Notes: generated by a model from the sequence alone, not told the origin. A stretch of 64,000 bases of DNA from Amedibacterium intestinale (GCF_010537335.1 NZ_AP019711.1:248001-312000); one strand, 5' to 3'; shown: positions 1 through 7,735, numbered from the stretch's first letter. Program-made: numbers and translations.

Positions 1-368
1 TGGCTACCATTGGTTCTGGGCTGGCACATATTTTTGCGCCGTTAGGTTTTGATGACTGGAGAGCATCGACTGCCTTGGTAACGGGTATTACTGCCAAAGA
101 AAGTGTTGTATCAACGTTATCGGTATTAACCAATACAACAAGTGATGCAGGATTAAGTGCTGCGCTTCAACAAATATTTACCCCTGTATCTGCTTTTGCA
201 TTTTTGTGTTTTACGGTTTTGTACATGCCATGTGTGGCAGCATTTGCAGCTACCAGAAGAGAACTTGGTTCTTTGAAACAGGCAATCTTTACAGCATGTT
301 ATCAAACTGGAATCGCTTATATTACGGCATTTGTGATTTATCAGCTGGGAACACTTCTTTTGGGATGA
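1..368 (+). CDS. feoB: Ferrous iron transport protein B, C-terminal fragment (cut by window edge)
   Basis: This is the last ~120 codons of FeoB, the GTPase-coupled membrane permease that imports Fe2+. The reading frame is open from base 3, so the methionine at 75 is internal and the gene begins before the window. Visible FeoB hallmarks are the segment FAPLGFDDW followed by TGITAKESVVSTL, which matches the second Gate-type membrane core (family: FAPLGF.W...ITGLVAKE), then two hydrophobic helices with a conserved Cys (YMPCVAAFA) and a short C-terminus. The small Cys-rich gene 45 bases downstream is the usual Firmicute partner, supporting the call. GTPase and N-terminal parts are not visible. 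Confidence 0.92.
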   Translation, partial: ATIGSGLAHIFAPLGFDDWRASTALVTGITAKESVVSTLSVLTNTTSDAGLSAALQQIFTPVSAFAFLCFTVLYMPCVAAFAATRRELGSLKQAIFTACYQTGIAYITAFVIYQLGTLLLG

Positions 369-412
369 CAAAAGGATAAAACTTTCATATACTATAGTTA
401 GGAAGTGATAAA

Positions 413-592
413 ATGAATCCTGCAGATATTATCGTCAGTATCGTAATTATCATCGCATTGGTGATTGCGTTTAAGGCAACACGATCTAAGAAAAGTAATT
501 GTTCAGGATGCAGTTCTAATAGCTGCAGTTCTTGCGGCAGCTATTCTGATTTATATAAAGAATATAAAAAAGATCATCCAGATAAAAAGTAA
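413..592 (+). CDS. FeoB-associated Cys-rich membrane protein
   Basis: A 59-residue protein with one N-terminal membrane helix (about residues 5-20), a basic stretch, and a cluster of four cysteines at 30, 33, 38 and 41 (C-x2-C-x4-C-x2-C), then a charged tail. This is the layout of the FeoB-associated Cys-rich membrane proteins (PF12669-type) that follow feoB in many Firmicutes; a role in handling Fe2+ at the transporter is assumed in the family but not proved. It starts at ATG 413 behind GGAAGTG and lies 45 bases after feoB, so the two are probably cotranscribed. Too short for automatic ORF lists; the placement and cysteine pattern make it secure. Confidence 0.85.
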   Translation: MNPADIIVSIVIIIALVIAFKATRSKKSNCSGCSSNSCSSCGSYSDLYKEYKKDHPDKK

Positions 593-603
593 TTCTTATC
601 TGG
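578..603 (+). terminator. Hairpin overlapping end of the feo unit
   Basis: CCAGATAA (578-585) pairs perfectly with TTATCTGG (596-603) across a 10-base loop that contains the preceding stop codon. A T-rich but interrupted stretch follows, so it may be a modest Rho-independent terminator. Confidence 0.5.
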
Positions 604-688
604 ATTTTCTGCTTTTTGTGTGATTGTTAGAAAGTATACATATGTGTTATACTATTAGTATAGAAATTGTTGAAAATGAGGTGATGAA

Positions 689-1147
689 ATGCATTCCATA
701 TATCCGCTTGTCGTATCTTTGCTGGCAAATGTAATAGCACAGGTTTTAAAGCCGATTGTTTTGTATATGCGAACACAGAAATTTGATGTGCATCAATGTA
801 TAGCAAGCGGCGGTTTTCCCAGCTCTCATAGTTCAACAGTAACAGCATTAAGTATTTCGATTGGCTTAAGTGAAGGATTTGATTCTGCTTTGTTTGCGAT
901 TACCTGCGTGTTTAGTTTTATTGTTGTATATGATGCAGCCAATGTGCGCTATTATGCTGGAAAAAATATTCAGCTTACAAAGCAGCTGATTAGTGATTTG
1001 GAAGAAATGAAAGGCTTAAAATTTTCAGATCCTATTTATCAGGAAAGATTGAAAAGTGTACTTGGACATAAATATGTAGAAGTTATTGGCGGTATAGTTT
1101 TAGGGGCTATTTTGCCATTGCTTCTATATCCGTTATTTTACAGTTAG
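689..1147 (+). CDS. Divergent PAP2 family membrane protein (DUF212, YuiD-like)
   Basis: 152 residues with four hydrophobic stretches. The family signature is present: ASGGFPSSHSSTVTAL near residues 40-55, resembling the phosphate-binding SxxxH loop of PAP2 phosphatases, and VYDAANVRYYAGK around 90-102. Members are annotated as divergent PAP2 or acid-phosphatase/haloperoxidase-related proteins; the biochemical role is not established. A likely promoter with an extended -10 (TG-T-TATACT, 645-653) lies just upstream, and the start at 689 follows GAGGTGATGAA. nifU-like follows after 10 bases, so the two probably share a transcript. Confidence 0.85.
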   Translation: MHSIYPLVVSLLANVIAQVLKPIVLYMRTQKFDVHQCIASGGFPSSHSSTVTALSISIGLSEGFDSALFAITCVFSFIVVYDAANVRYYAGKNIQLTKQLISDLEEMKGLKFSDPIYQERLKSVLGHKYVEVIGGIVLGAILPLLLYPLFYS

Positions 1148-1157
1148 TGAGGTTTAT

Positions 1158-1391
1158 ATGATGACAAAAGAAGAAGAAATTAAAAAAGTAATTGAAAAGA
1201 TTCGCCCTTATATCCAAAGAGATGGTGGAGATGTGGAATTTGTGTCTTTTAAAGATGGAATCGTAGAAGTACGTATGCTTGGCGCATGTGTTGGCTGTAT
1301 GTCTATTGGAGATACTTTAAAAGATGGTATTGAAGCGATTTTGATGGATGAAGTAGAGGGTATTGTTGAAGTTGTACTTGCACAGGATTGA
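1158..1391 (+). CDS. NifU-like Fe-S scaffold protein (NifU C-terminal domain only)
   Basis: A 77-residue stand-alone NifU C-terminal domain. After an acidic helix comes IRPYIQRDGGDVEFV and then the cluster-binding motif GACVGCMS (Cys-x2-Cys), exactly as in NfuA/NifU C-domains. Such proteins carry or transfer [4Fe-4S] clusters in the cytosol. Two tandem ATGs are possible (1158 or 1161) with TGAGGTTTAT ahead. It ends the small plus-strand unit and is directly followed by a strong terminator shared with the convergent LUD gene. Confidence 0.92.
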   Translation: MMTKEEEIKKVIEKIRPYIQRDGGDVEFVSFKDGIVEVRMLGACVGCMSIGDTLKDGIEAILMDEVEGIVEVVLAQD

Positions 1392-1412
1392 AAAAGGGCG
1401 ATTGCCCTTTTT
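1391..1412. terminator. Bidirectional terminator between nifU-like and LUD genes
   Basis: AAAAAGGGC / GCCCTTTTT (1391-1399 with 1404-1412) with a GATT tetraloop and T tracts on both sides. It serves the two convergent genes that end here. Confidence 0.85.
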
Positions 1413-2050
1413 TAATACCCTAAGTTTTCTTTTACTAAAATTACACGAAGACGATCTTCTTTATCGTAATTTATTTTTACATAACTGGAACATATACGAT
1501 CTTCACTATAACACTGTGTACAGCTGCCTGTAAAACGACATGGTGTTTTTTTATTTAAACGCATACAGTTTGCAGGAGCAGCAATCGTACGTATCCGCTG
1601 TATAGCACTTTGTTCATCTTCTACGATTTTATTATATCCGGCAACAATAATGACTTGTTTAGGTCCAAAGATCATCGCACTCACACGATTTCCATGACCA
1701 TCAACATTGATAAGTTCTCCTTTCATGGTAATCGCATTGGCACTGCATAGAAACGTATCTGCATAAAAAGCTTTTCGTGCCTCTTCATCACTTTCCTGTT
1801 TGCTCATTGCAGGATCGCTGTGAGAGTGGAAGGTTATGTTACGGTGATGTAAAGTTTCAATAATGCCACATTCCTGAAGACTCATAGAACCACCATCACA
1901 AACAAGGCTATGATCTTCAATTAAACTGTTTACCAGCTGATTGGCTTCTTCTTTGTTTTCTGTAATATATGTTTTGATATGCTGCTTTTCTAATGCTTCT
2001 TTGCATTTGTTTACACGTAAATTAATAAATTCTTGTTTTGGTTCTAACAT
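1412..2050 (-). CDS. LUD-domain protein (LutC/YkgG-like)
   Basis: 212 residues of the LUD (lactate utilisation, formerly DUF162) fold. Recognisable are the N-terminal helix region, VCDGGSMSLQECGI, DPAMSKQESDEEARKAF, and the core ANAITMKGELINVDGHGNRVSAM. The tail has a Cys-rich segment (CRFTGSCTQCYSEDRICSSY) that could bind a metal or iron-sulfur cluster. Stand-alone members without LutA/LutB are common in Firmicutes and their substrate is unknown; no lutAB is seen here. It overlaps the upstream gamma-carbonic anhydrase gene by 7 bases, indicating translational coupling. Confidence 0.8.
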   Translation of the reverse strand: MLEPKQEFINLRVNKCKEALEKQHIKTYITENKEEANQLVNSLIEDHSLVCDGGSMSLQECGIIETLHHRNITFHSHSDPAMSKQESDEEARKAFYADTFLCSANAITMKGELINVDGHGNRVSAMIFGPKQVIIVAGYNKIVEDEQSAIQRIRTIAAPANCMRLNKKTPCRFTGSCTQCYSEDRICSSYVKINYDKEDRLRVILVKENLGY

Positions 2051-2565
2051 TGTGTATCCTCCATTTCTTTGTATTCCTGTCCTAACTCTTTATAGTGTTT
2101 CGCATTGTGTAAAATGCTTTCTATCTGTTCTTGAGTGATTTCTTTTTTTATTTTTGCAGGACATCCCATAACAACACTGTTTTCAGGAATTATCATATTT
2201 TCAGGGACAAGCGCACCAGCCGCAATGATACTGTGTTTTCCAATATGTGCCCCATTTAAAATAATAGCTCCCATACCAATCAATACTTCATCTTCTATAT
2301 GTGCCCCATGTACGATGGCCTGATGACCAATCGTTACACGATTTCCAATGTACAACGTATGATGTAAATCAGTATGTAAGGTACAGTTGTCTTGGATGTT
2401 TGTATCCTTTCCTATGTAAATTTCATCACTATCGCCGCGAATGACGCTGTGATACCATACACTGCTTCCTTCCTGTATCGTTGTCTTTCCAATAACGACA
2501 GCATTTTCTGCAACAAAGCAGGAATCATGAATAGTAGGATATGTTTCTTTATACTTTTTTATCAT
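2044..2565 (-). CDS. Gamma-carbonic anhydrase family protein (YrdA/PaaY-like)
   Basis: 173 residues built of hexapeptide repeats typical of a left-handed beta-helix, with a C-terminal alpha-helical tail. The three histidines expected to bind metal are visible at H64 (NCTLHTD), H81 and H86 (IGHQAIVHGA). Family members are trimeric; some hydrate CO2, many have unknown activity, so the enzymatic call is cautious. The start follows AAGGAGATGTCATT on the minus strand. First gene of a two-gene unit with the LUD protein. Confidence 0.88.
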   Translation of the reverse strand: MIKKYKETYPTIHDSCFVAENAVVIGKTTIQEGSSVWYHSVIRGDSDEIYIGKDTNIQDNCTLHTDLHHTLYIGNRVTIGHQAIVHGAHIEDEVLIGMGAIILNGAHIGKHSIIAAGALVPENMIIPENSVVMGCPAKIKKEITQEQIESILHNAKHYKELGQEYKEMEDTQC

Positions 2566-2703
2566 AATGACATCTCCTTTTCTAATTCTATTATAAATTG
2601 AAAATGGAAATAGAGATATATCTTTTTTGATAATTTGTCCTATGGTCTTTTTCTAATAAGGGATATCGTGGTATAATAAATAAGAATGAAGCGAGGTGGT
2701 CAT

Positions 2704-3057
2704 ATGCGCTACATGGTAGGAGAAATAGTGGAAGGTGTTATTACGGGTATCAAACCTTATGGGGCTTTTGTTTATTTGGACAGTCAACATAACGGATTGA
2801 TTCATATTTCAGAAATTAGTGAGCGCTTTGTACGTGATGTACATACCTATGTAAAAATTAATCAGCGTGTTAGGGTTAAGATTCTGGATGTGGATGAAGA
2901 CAATACACACTTTCGTTTATCTTTAAAAGCTGTAGCAAAAAAGAAACCGCGTTCGTTTGGAAAAAGCCGCATCATTCAAGAACTTCCGGAAATGAAAATA
3001 GGATTTTCATCTTTGGCAGAAAAGCTACCGGAGTGGATCAATGAAGCTGTTTCATAA
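2704..3057 (+). CDS. S1-domain RNA-binding protein (YugI/CvfD, general stress protein 13 type)
   Basis: 117 residues: one S1 RNA-binding domain (about 1-75, with VGEIVEGVITGIKPYGAFVYL and GLIHISEIS) followed by a basic linker and short tail. Firmicute relatives (YugI, CvfD) bind the ribosome or RNA and act as post-transcriptional regulators. An in-frame ATG at 2686 exists, but GAGGTGG at 2692-2698 places the ribosome site before ATG 2704, which also fits family length. A promoter with extended -10 (TGGTATAAT, 2669-2677) precedes it. pgi follows after 18 bases, the same neighbourhood as in Bacillus. Confidence 0.9.
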   Translation: MRYMVGEIVEGVITGIKPYGAFVYLDSQHNGLIHISEISERFVRDVHTYVKINQRVRVKILDVDEDNTHFRLSLKAVAKKKPRSFGKSRIIQELPEMKIGFSSLAEKLPEWINEAVS

Positions 3058-3075
3058 AGTAAGGAGATTAAAATT

Positions 3076-4350
3076 ATGATGAAATTAGACACAAAACATG
3101 CGTTTTTGAAAGAGGACATCTTATCTTATCAGGATAAAGTAAATGCTCATCATGAAGCATTGATGAACAAAACAGGAAAAGGAAATGATTTTGTTGGATG
3201 GGTAGAATGGCCAAACAATTATGATAAAGAAGAATTTGAAAAAATTAAAACAGTAGCTGCAGAAATTCGAAACAAATGTGAAGTATGTGTTGTATGTGGA
3301 ATCGGTGGTTCTTATTTAGGAGCACGTGCTGCGATTGAAATGATCAATGGGCTTTACAGTAAAGATAAAGTAGAAATGATCTTTTTAGGAAATACATTCT
3401 CATCTTCTTATATTGCACAGGTATTGGATTATATCAAAGATAAAGAAGTGTGTGTTAACGTTATTTCTAAATCAGGAACAACAACAGAAACTTCTTTGGC
3501 ATTTCGTTTCTTGAAACAGTTTATGGAAGAAAAATATGGAAAAGAAGAAGCTTGTAAACGTATTGTCGCAACAACAGATAAAGCAAGAGGAACTTTAAAA
3601 GCGATTGCGGATAAAGAAGGGTATGAAACATTTGTCATCCCTGATGATATTGGAGGACGCTTCTCTGTGATTACTCCAGTTGGTTTATTCCCAATTGCCG
3701 TAGCTGGAATTGATATTGATGCGATCATGAATGGATTGAAAAAAGCATATGATGATATGGCAGATCCAGATTTAACAAAAAATGATGCCTATGCATATGC
3801 CGTATGTCGTAGAATTTTAGAAAATCAAGGTAAAAATGTGGAAATGCTTGTAAGCTATGAAACACAGATGACCATGGTTGCGGAATGGTGGAAACAATTG
3901 TTTGGAGAAAGTGAAGGAAAAGAAGAAAAAGGAAATCTTCCTACAAGTGCAAATTTCTCAACAGATTTACACTCTTTGGGGCAGTTTATTCAGGAAGGTA
4001 AGAAAGTTTTATATGAAACTTTATTGTTAGTAGATAAACCTATGAAAGATTTAACTTTCCCAAGTGATCCTGAAAATGCAGATGGCATGAATTATTTAGC
4101 TGGAAAATCTGTTGACTGGGTAAATAAAATGGCTTGTCAGGGAACATTGGAAGCACACGAAGTAACTGGTGGAGTTCCAAATTTAATTCTTACAATGGAC
4201 GATATGAGTGCAGAAAGCTTTGGATATATGTGCTATTTCTTCTTCAGAGCTTGTGCAATGACTTGTTATTTGTTAGATATTAATCCATTTAACCAGCCAG
4301 GTGTAGAAGTTTATAAGAAAAATATGTTCCGTTTATTAGGGAAAAACTAA
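3076..4350 (+). CDS. pgi: Glucose-6-phosphate isomerase
   Basis: 424 residues, the short Firmicute form of Pgi, interconverting glucose-6-phosphate and fructose-6-phosphate in glycolysis. The sugar-phosphate binding SIS fold is clear: GIGGSYLGARA near residue 75, VISKSGTTTETSLAF near 135, and VGGRFSVIT-like DIGGRFSVITPVGLFP near 195. The late conserved segment NFSTDLHSLGQFIQEG contains the catalytic-region His. Start at tandem ATGs behind AAGGAG. Cotranscribed with the S1-domain gene and closed by a strong hairpin at 4371-4395. Confidence 0.97.
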   Translation: MMKLDTKHAFLKEDILSYQDKVNAHHEALMNKTGKGNDFVGWVEWPNNYDKEEFEKIKTVAAEIRNKCEVCVVCGIGGSYLGARAAIEMINGLYSKDKVEMIFLGNTFSSSYIAQVLDYIKDKEVCVNVISKSGTTTETSLAFRFLKQFMEEKYGKEEACKRIVATTDKARGTLKAIADKEGYETFVIPDDIGGRFSVITPVGLFPIAVAGIDIDAIMNGLKKAYDDMADPDLTKNDAYAYAVCRRILENQGKNVEMLVSYETQMTMVAEWWKQLFGESEGKEEKGNLPTSANFSTDLHSLGQFIQEGKKVLYETLLLVDKPMKDLTFPSDPENADGMNYLAGKSVDWVNKMACQGTLEAHEVTGGVPNLILTMDDMSAESFGYMCYFFFRACAMTCYLLDINPFNQPGVEVYKKNMFRLLGKN

Positions 4351-4370
4351 GAAGTATATATATAACATAA

Positions 4371-4395
4371 AAGGTGCCTGAAAAGGCACTTTTTC
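4371..4395 (+). terminator. pgi terminator
   Basis: GTGCC (4374-4378) pairs with GGCAC (4385-4389), extended by A/T pairs, followed by TTTTT. The core GTGCCTGAAAAGGCACTTTT reappears behind the next gene at 5076-5095. Confidence 0.85.
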
Positions 4396-4440
4396 TGTAT
4401 AGATGTAATTCAGAATAAATTTTGGTATTTTATAAGAAAA

Positions 4441-4476
4441 GACGCTGATTTTCAAGCGTCTAGTTTATTGTTTTTT
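4441..4476. terminator. Second hairpin downstream of pgi
   Basis: GACGCT (4441-4446) and AGCGTC (4455-4460) pair perfectly around an 8-base loop; a T-rich run follows (4463-4480). It could be a back-up terminator. It lies in the 416-base gene-poor gap between pgi and the next plus-strand gene. Confidence 0.45.
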
Positions 4477-4478
4477 GT

Positions 4479-4738
4479 TTATTGGTGATAAATATAACCT
4501 AAGAATTTAGTGTTGCATTTCCTGAAATGTTGGTCGAATTCTCTTATCTTACACTTTGATGACAGTTTTAATTTAAATTGTCTATCTTTTATCAATAAAT
4601 CTAATTCTATATCTAGATCAAAGGTTCCTTAATTTTCACTGCTCTACATATTAATCCATTTCTAGGGAAGAAAATAGCTTTCTTTTTATCTCTAAATGGT
4701 AGTTTTGTTGTTAAGCTTAGAAATAAAAATACCCTCAT
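4479..4738 (-). pseudogene. Possible frameshifted remnant of an unrecognised gene
   Basis: Reading the minus strand from ATG at 4738 gives about 39 codons of plausible protein (MRVFLFLSLTTKLPFR...) that hit a stop near 4617. Shifting frame at that point, the next ~46 codons (DLDIELDLLIKDRQ...) run open to a TAA at 4479. The joined length is 260 bases, not a multiple of three, consistent with one indel. No ribosome site is obvious and no family is recognised. It may be a decayed small gene; chance open frames in AT-rich DNA cannot be excluded. Confidence 0.25.
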
Positions 4739-4811
4739 TATCTTAAAGATATTGAATCCTCATAAAGAGAATGATATATTGAAGAAAAGAAAGAATAGGA
4801 GGTACAGAAAA

Positions 4812-5054
4812 ATGATTACAATATTTAATAGAAAAGAACTGATTTCTACGTATTCTATGGAACAACAGGCACAGATTCGAAGTCTGTTGGCAGCAAATAA
4901 TATTCCTTATTATATAAAAACAGATACTGGTACAAATACCGTATTTGGTTCAGGACATGGAAATCCAACTGTCAGTTGTCAGTATCGAATATATGTACAT
5001 AAAGATGATTATGATAGATCAGTAGGAATAATTAATTTACTAGGGGAAAACTAA
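4812..5054 (+). CDS. Small DUF2007-like protein
   Basis: 80 residues. A consensus ribosome site AGGAGGT (4797-4803) fixes the start at ATG 4812 although the frame is open further upstream. The protein begins with MITIFNRKELISTYSMEQQA, then a short helix (RSLLAANNIPYYIK) and a C-terminal YRIYVHKDDYDRSVGII; this beta-alpha-beta pattern resembles DUF2007 putative signal-transducing proteins, which are uncharacterised. Single gene with its own perfect terminator. Its last residues and downstream hairpin resemble the end of pgi, see findings. Confidence 0.7.
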   Translation: MITIFNRKELISTYSMEQQAQIRSLLAANNIPYYIKTDTGTNTVFGSGHGNPTVSCQYRIYVHKDDYDRSVGIINLLGEN

Positions 5055-5070
5055 CTGCATGAATATAGCG

Positions 5071-5098
5071 GAAAAGTGCCTGAAAAGGCACTTTTCTT
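5071..5098 (+). terminator. Terminator after the DUF2007-like gene
   Basis: GAAAAGTGCC (5071-5080) pairs perfectly over 10 bases with GGCACTTTTC (5087-5096) around a six-base loop; T-rich sequence follows. Confidence 0.85.
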
Positions 5099-5154
5099 GT
5101 TTCTATAAAATTAGGATGCTATTTGTTTTACAAGATGATGAATGTCACAAAGAA

Positions 5155-6375
5155 TCAATCAAAAGGGTACCACATCAATTGAACATTGCCTTTTTTAAAG
5201 ATTTCTCCTTTTGGAATATCTTTTTCATCTTTTAAGAATTTAGACCATACCATCTGCTTATCAGCTTGTACTATCTCACTGCCTTCATAATCATAAAGAA
5301 GGTTGTTTTTTGTATCAAAGATATAATACATCGTATGCAATCTACTATCTGGAGAATCCCAATTAATCCATGTAATATATCTCTTGGAAACTGTTAAACC
5401 ATCAGTTGAATTCATTGCGAAATATGGATCTATCTCATCTTTATCTGGGTAGTATTCAAAACAATATGTTTTACTATCTTCTCTGGTTACAAAGACATAC
5501 AGCTTTTCCCCATCTGACTTTAATTCAGATATATATCCTTCTTTTAGATTCCCTTTAATTAAGATTTCTTTTTCTTTGCTGTCTGTATCAAATTGAACTA
5601 GTTCTGTAGTTAATTCTTCATTATCTATTTGCAGATAATATAGTTTATCATTCAAGAAACAAGGAAAACTAACGGATTCTTTATCTTCAAAGATATTCAG
5701 TTTTTTAGACTTGAAATCATATATATAACCATTGTAAGTGAATCCTTGTTCATCATTAGTCTTATCACATAGGAATAAGTATGCTTTATCATTGTCGATA
5801 ACTGCTTCATCAAAAACTAAAGTACTTAATTCCTTGCTTTCTTTGATTAAAGTTGATTCTTTGTATTTAAAATCATATACATAATATTTGAAATTGTTTC
5901 CATTTACTATTTCACGAAAAATTAAATAGTCATCCGATACAGCTAATATTCCAATTGTATCCGTTTCAGACTGTTCTTTCATAGTGTATAATACTTCTTC
6001 TTTTTTATTCTTTATATCATAAGACTTAATGATTCTTTTTTCAGTTCCTATGAGTACATTATTATTAGTCAATTTTAAAGGAACCATCATACAGTCGATA
6101 GGTATAGAATTTTTTAATAAATCATTCTTATCCGCTTTTTTAAGTTCCTCAACTTTTGGCATAGAATAATCAAAATCTTTCGTATTTAGAATTATTTTAT
6201 TATCTGAAAAACTACATGCTGTAAGTAAAAACACGCAGACACAAGTTAGAAAAAGACGTCTGCAACGTATGAAAGCATATTTCATCAAATTCTCATTCTT
6301 TACATGCCTTTGAAAAGGTAAAAACGAGATAAAAGTAAGAATAGAAAGAAGCAGTGTCGATATTTTTTTAAACAT
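5155..6375 (-). CDS. Putative secreted lipoprotein, beta-propeller-like
   Basis: 406 residues of unknown function. AAGGAG eight bases upstream supports the start at 6375, giving a first hydrophobic segment (residues 7-21). A second one begins at Met31 and ends in the lipobox LTAC (Cys54), so the mature protein is probably a lipoprotein from Cys54 whichever start is used. The body has repeated blade-like units ending in short tyrosine/aspartate motifs (YDIKNKKEEVLY, VYDFKYKESTLI, IYDFKSKKLNIF), suggesting a beta-propeller on the outer face of the membrane. It faces divergently away from the small membrane gene at 6524, with a 38-base dyad between them. Confidence 0.65.
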   Translation of the reverse strand: MFKKISTLLLSILTFISFLPFQRHVKNENLMKYAFIRCRRLFLTCVCVFLLTACSFSDNKIILNTKDFDYSMPKVEELKKADKNDLLKNSIPIDCMMVPLKLTNNNVLIGTEKRIIKSYDIKNKKEEVLYTMKEQSETDTIGILAVSDDYLIFREIVNGNNFKYYVYDFKYKESTLIKESKELSTLVFDEAVIDNDKAYLFLCDKTNDEQGFTYNGYIYDFKSKKLNIFEDKESVSFPCFLNDKLYYLQIDNEELTTELVQFDTDSKEKEILIKGNLKEGYISELKSDGEKLYVFVTREDSKTYCFEYYPDKDEIDPYFAMNSTDGLTVSKRYITWINWDSPDSRLHTMYYIFDTKNNLLYDYEGSEIVQADKQMVWSKFLKDEKDIPKGEIFKKGNVQLMWYPFD

Positions 6376-6428
6376 AATGATTTCTCCTTTATCTAATGAT
6401 TATTACACATCTCTTTTCTAAATAAATA

Positions 6429-6466
6429 ATAGCATCTATTGTTATTTATTACAATACTTGCTATTT
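6429..6466. promoter_or_regulatory. 38-base symmetrical dyad in divergent promoter region
   Basis: Nested inverted repeats with exact symmetry: AATAGCA (6429-6435) with TGCTATT (6460-6466) and, inside them, TATTGT (6438-6443) with ACAATA (6452-6457). It lies between divergent genes, and the inner half-sites resemble the TAC/GTA-rich operators of BlaI/MecI repressors, one of which is encoded at 7354. Confidence 0.5.
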
Positions 6467-6523
6467 TTTATTTTTGTCTTATAATAAAGTTAGAAGTTAA
6501 ATAAAAAAATGGAGGTGTATACT

Positions 6524-6742
6524 ATGGAAAGAAAAATTCTGTTTATCGTAATATGGTTCATTATTGCAGTATGTTTATTTCTAGGAGGTGGTTTATTTGA
6601 AACTTTGGTTGGTTCATTAAATGATTACACTGGACAAGCAGATAGATGGATCTATGGTGCAATCACTTTAAATACACTTGTTACTGCTTTCTTTGGTTTT
6701 CTCATTTGGAAAGAATTAGCAAAGCTAAATAAACAAAGATAG
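6524..6742 (+). CDS. Small two-helix membrane protein
   Basis: 72 residues, unrecognised. GGAGGTG (6511-6517) selects ATG 6524 over the in-frame ATG at 6509. Two hydrophobic segments (about residues 4-24 and 43-60) are separated by a short polar loop containing NDYTGQADRW, and the tail is basic. It is the first plus-strand gene of the island leading to the BlaI/BlaR1-like pair and shares the divergent dyad region with the lipoprotein gene. No enzymatic motif is visible. Confidence 0.6.
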   Translation: MERKILFIVIWFIIAVCLFLGGGLFETLVGSLNDYTGQADRWIYGAITLNTLVTAFFGFLIWKELAKLNKQR

Positions 6743-6827
6743 CCTTACTTCAATCTAACAATCTGTATTATTAATTTTAGAAAGTGTGGCTTTTTATTGA
6801 ATATATGGAATTCTATGATAAAATAAT

Positions 6828-7256
6828 GTGCTTTATTGGCTTTATAAAAATGCAGGGCTTTATGCCATACCTTATAGAGAAAGTGGGTTCAGAGATGTAA
6901 TTATGGATAAAATTGATTTAACATATGAATCAGATTTTGACGAAAATGATTCAAACTATTTTTCAATGAGTGTAGGTAAAAGAGAAATTCACTACGCCAC
7001 AATATGCGATGTAAATAAAAATCATCACGTCTTTGAGTTTTATGTAGACTATGATTATATAAAAAAAATCTTTTCCTATGAAATATGGGAATATGAATTA
7101 GATAAAAAGAAAACTTATTATAAAACAATTTTCGTAAGTTTATCTGAGTTCAAAGATAATTATGCGTATAACGATGATTCAACGCATGATGGAATTATAT
7201 TAAATTTTTTACAAGAAGAAATAAAGACAAAATTTTGCAACTGGATGTATAAATAG
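6828..7256 (+). CDS. Hypothetical protein, start uncertain
   Basis: Up to 142 residues, unrecognised. The frame opens just after a stop at 6819; the only start near it is GTG 6828 with no clear ribosome site, and ATG 6903 (MDKIDLTYESDF) is the alternative. The sequence is acidic and rich in Tyr, Asp and Lys without membrane segments or known motifs. The weak start and missing ribosome site leave open that this is the 3' part of a truncated gene. It sits between the small membrane gene and the BlaI-like regulator. Confidence 0.45.
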   Translation: MLYWLYKNAGLYAIPYRESGFRDVIMDKIDLTYESDFDENDSNYFSMSVGKREIHYATICDVNKNHHVFEFYVDYDYIKKIFSYEIWEYELDKKKTYYKTIFVSLSEFKDNYAYNDDSTHDGIILNFLQEEIKTKFCNWMYK

Positions 7257-7285
7257 CAGTTTTAATTATTACTGGATTGTTAAAA

Positions 7286-7336
7286 ATAGCAATTAAAATA
7301 AAGCTATAGATTTTTTGGAAAATACGCAATAACTGT
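7286..7336 (+). promoter_or_regulatory. Operator-like half sites upstream of the BlaI-like gene
   Basis: ATAGC (7286-7290) and GCTAT (7303-7307) form a dyad that repeats the outer arms of the 6429-6466 palindrome; TGTTACAAA follows near 7334-7342. A shared regulator, probably the BlaI-like protein itself, is inferred. Confidence 0.35.
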
Positions 7337-7353
7337 TACAAAATGGATAGGTA

Positions 7354-7731
7354 GTGATTATATTGAACAGAAAACAATTGACGAAAAGAGAGCAGCTGGT
7401 TATGGAGATATTATGGAACAGTGAAGTTGATTTATCTGCGAATGATATATGCATACTAGCTGGTAATGTAAGTATTTATACGATTCAGCAGGTTTTACAA
7501 AGACTTTTGAAAATGAATTATGTTGAAGTAAGTGGAATAGGATACAATAAAACTTCAATTACTCGAAAATATAAACCTGCATTTTCACAAGCTGATTATA
7601 TTACAAAAAATATAAATGATCAGACCAGCTATCAGTTAGCATCAAATTATATAAGGTTTAGTGAAGACATATCATCTTTAGATGAACTGGAAGAATTAAT
7701 AAAAGAAAAAAAGAAAGAACTAAAAGGATAA
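7354..7731 (+). CDS. BlaI/MecI/CopY-family transcriptional repressor
   Basis: 125 residues with the winged-helix fold of the penicillinase repressor family: LTKREQLVMEILWNSE at the N-terminus, a recognition helix in VSIYTIQQVLQRLLKMNYVE, and a C-terminal dimer helix. Relatives are cleaved or released after activation of a BlaR1-type membrane peptidase, which is encoded 4 bases downstream. GTG 7354 is the listed start; TTG 7363 is better spaced from AGGTAGTGA and may be the true one. Target genes are probably in this island, judging by the repeated dyads. Confidence 0.8.
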   Translation: MIILNRKQLTKREQLVMEILWNSEVDLSANDICILAGNVSIYTIQQVLQRLLKMNYVEVSGIGYNKTSITRKYKPAFSQADYITKNINDQTSYQLASNYIRFSEDISSLDELEELIKEKKKELKG

Positions 7732-7735
7732 AAAT

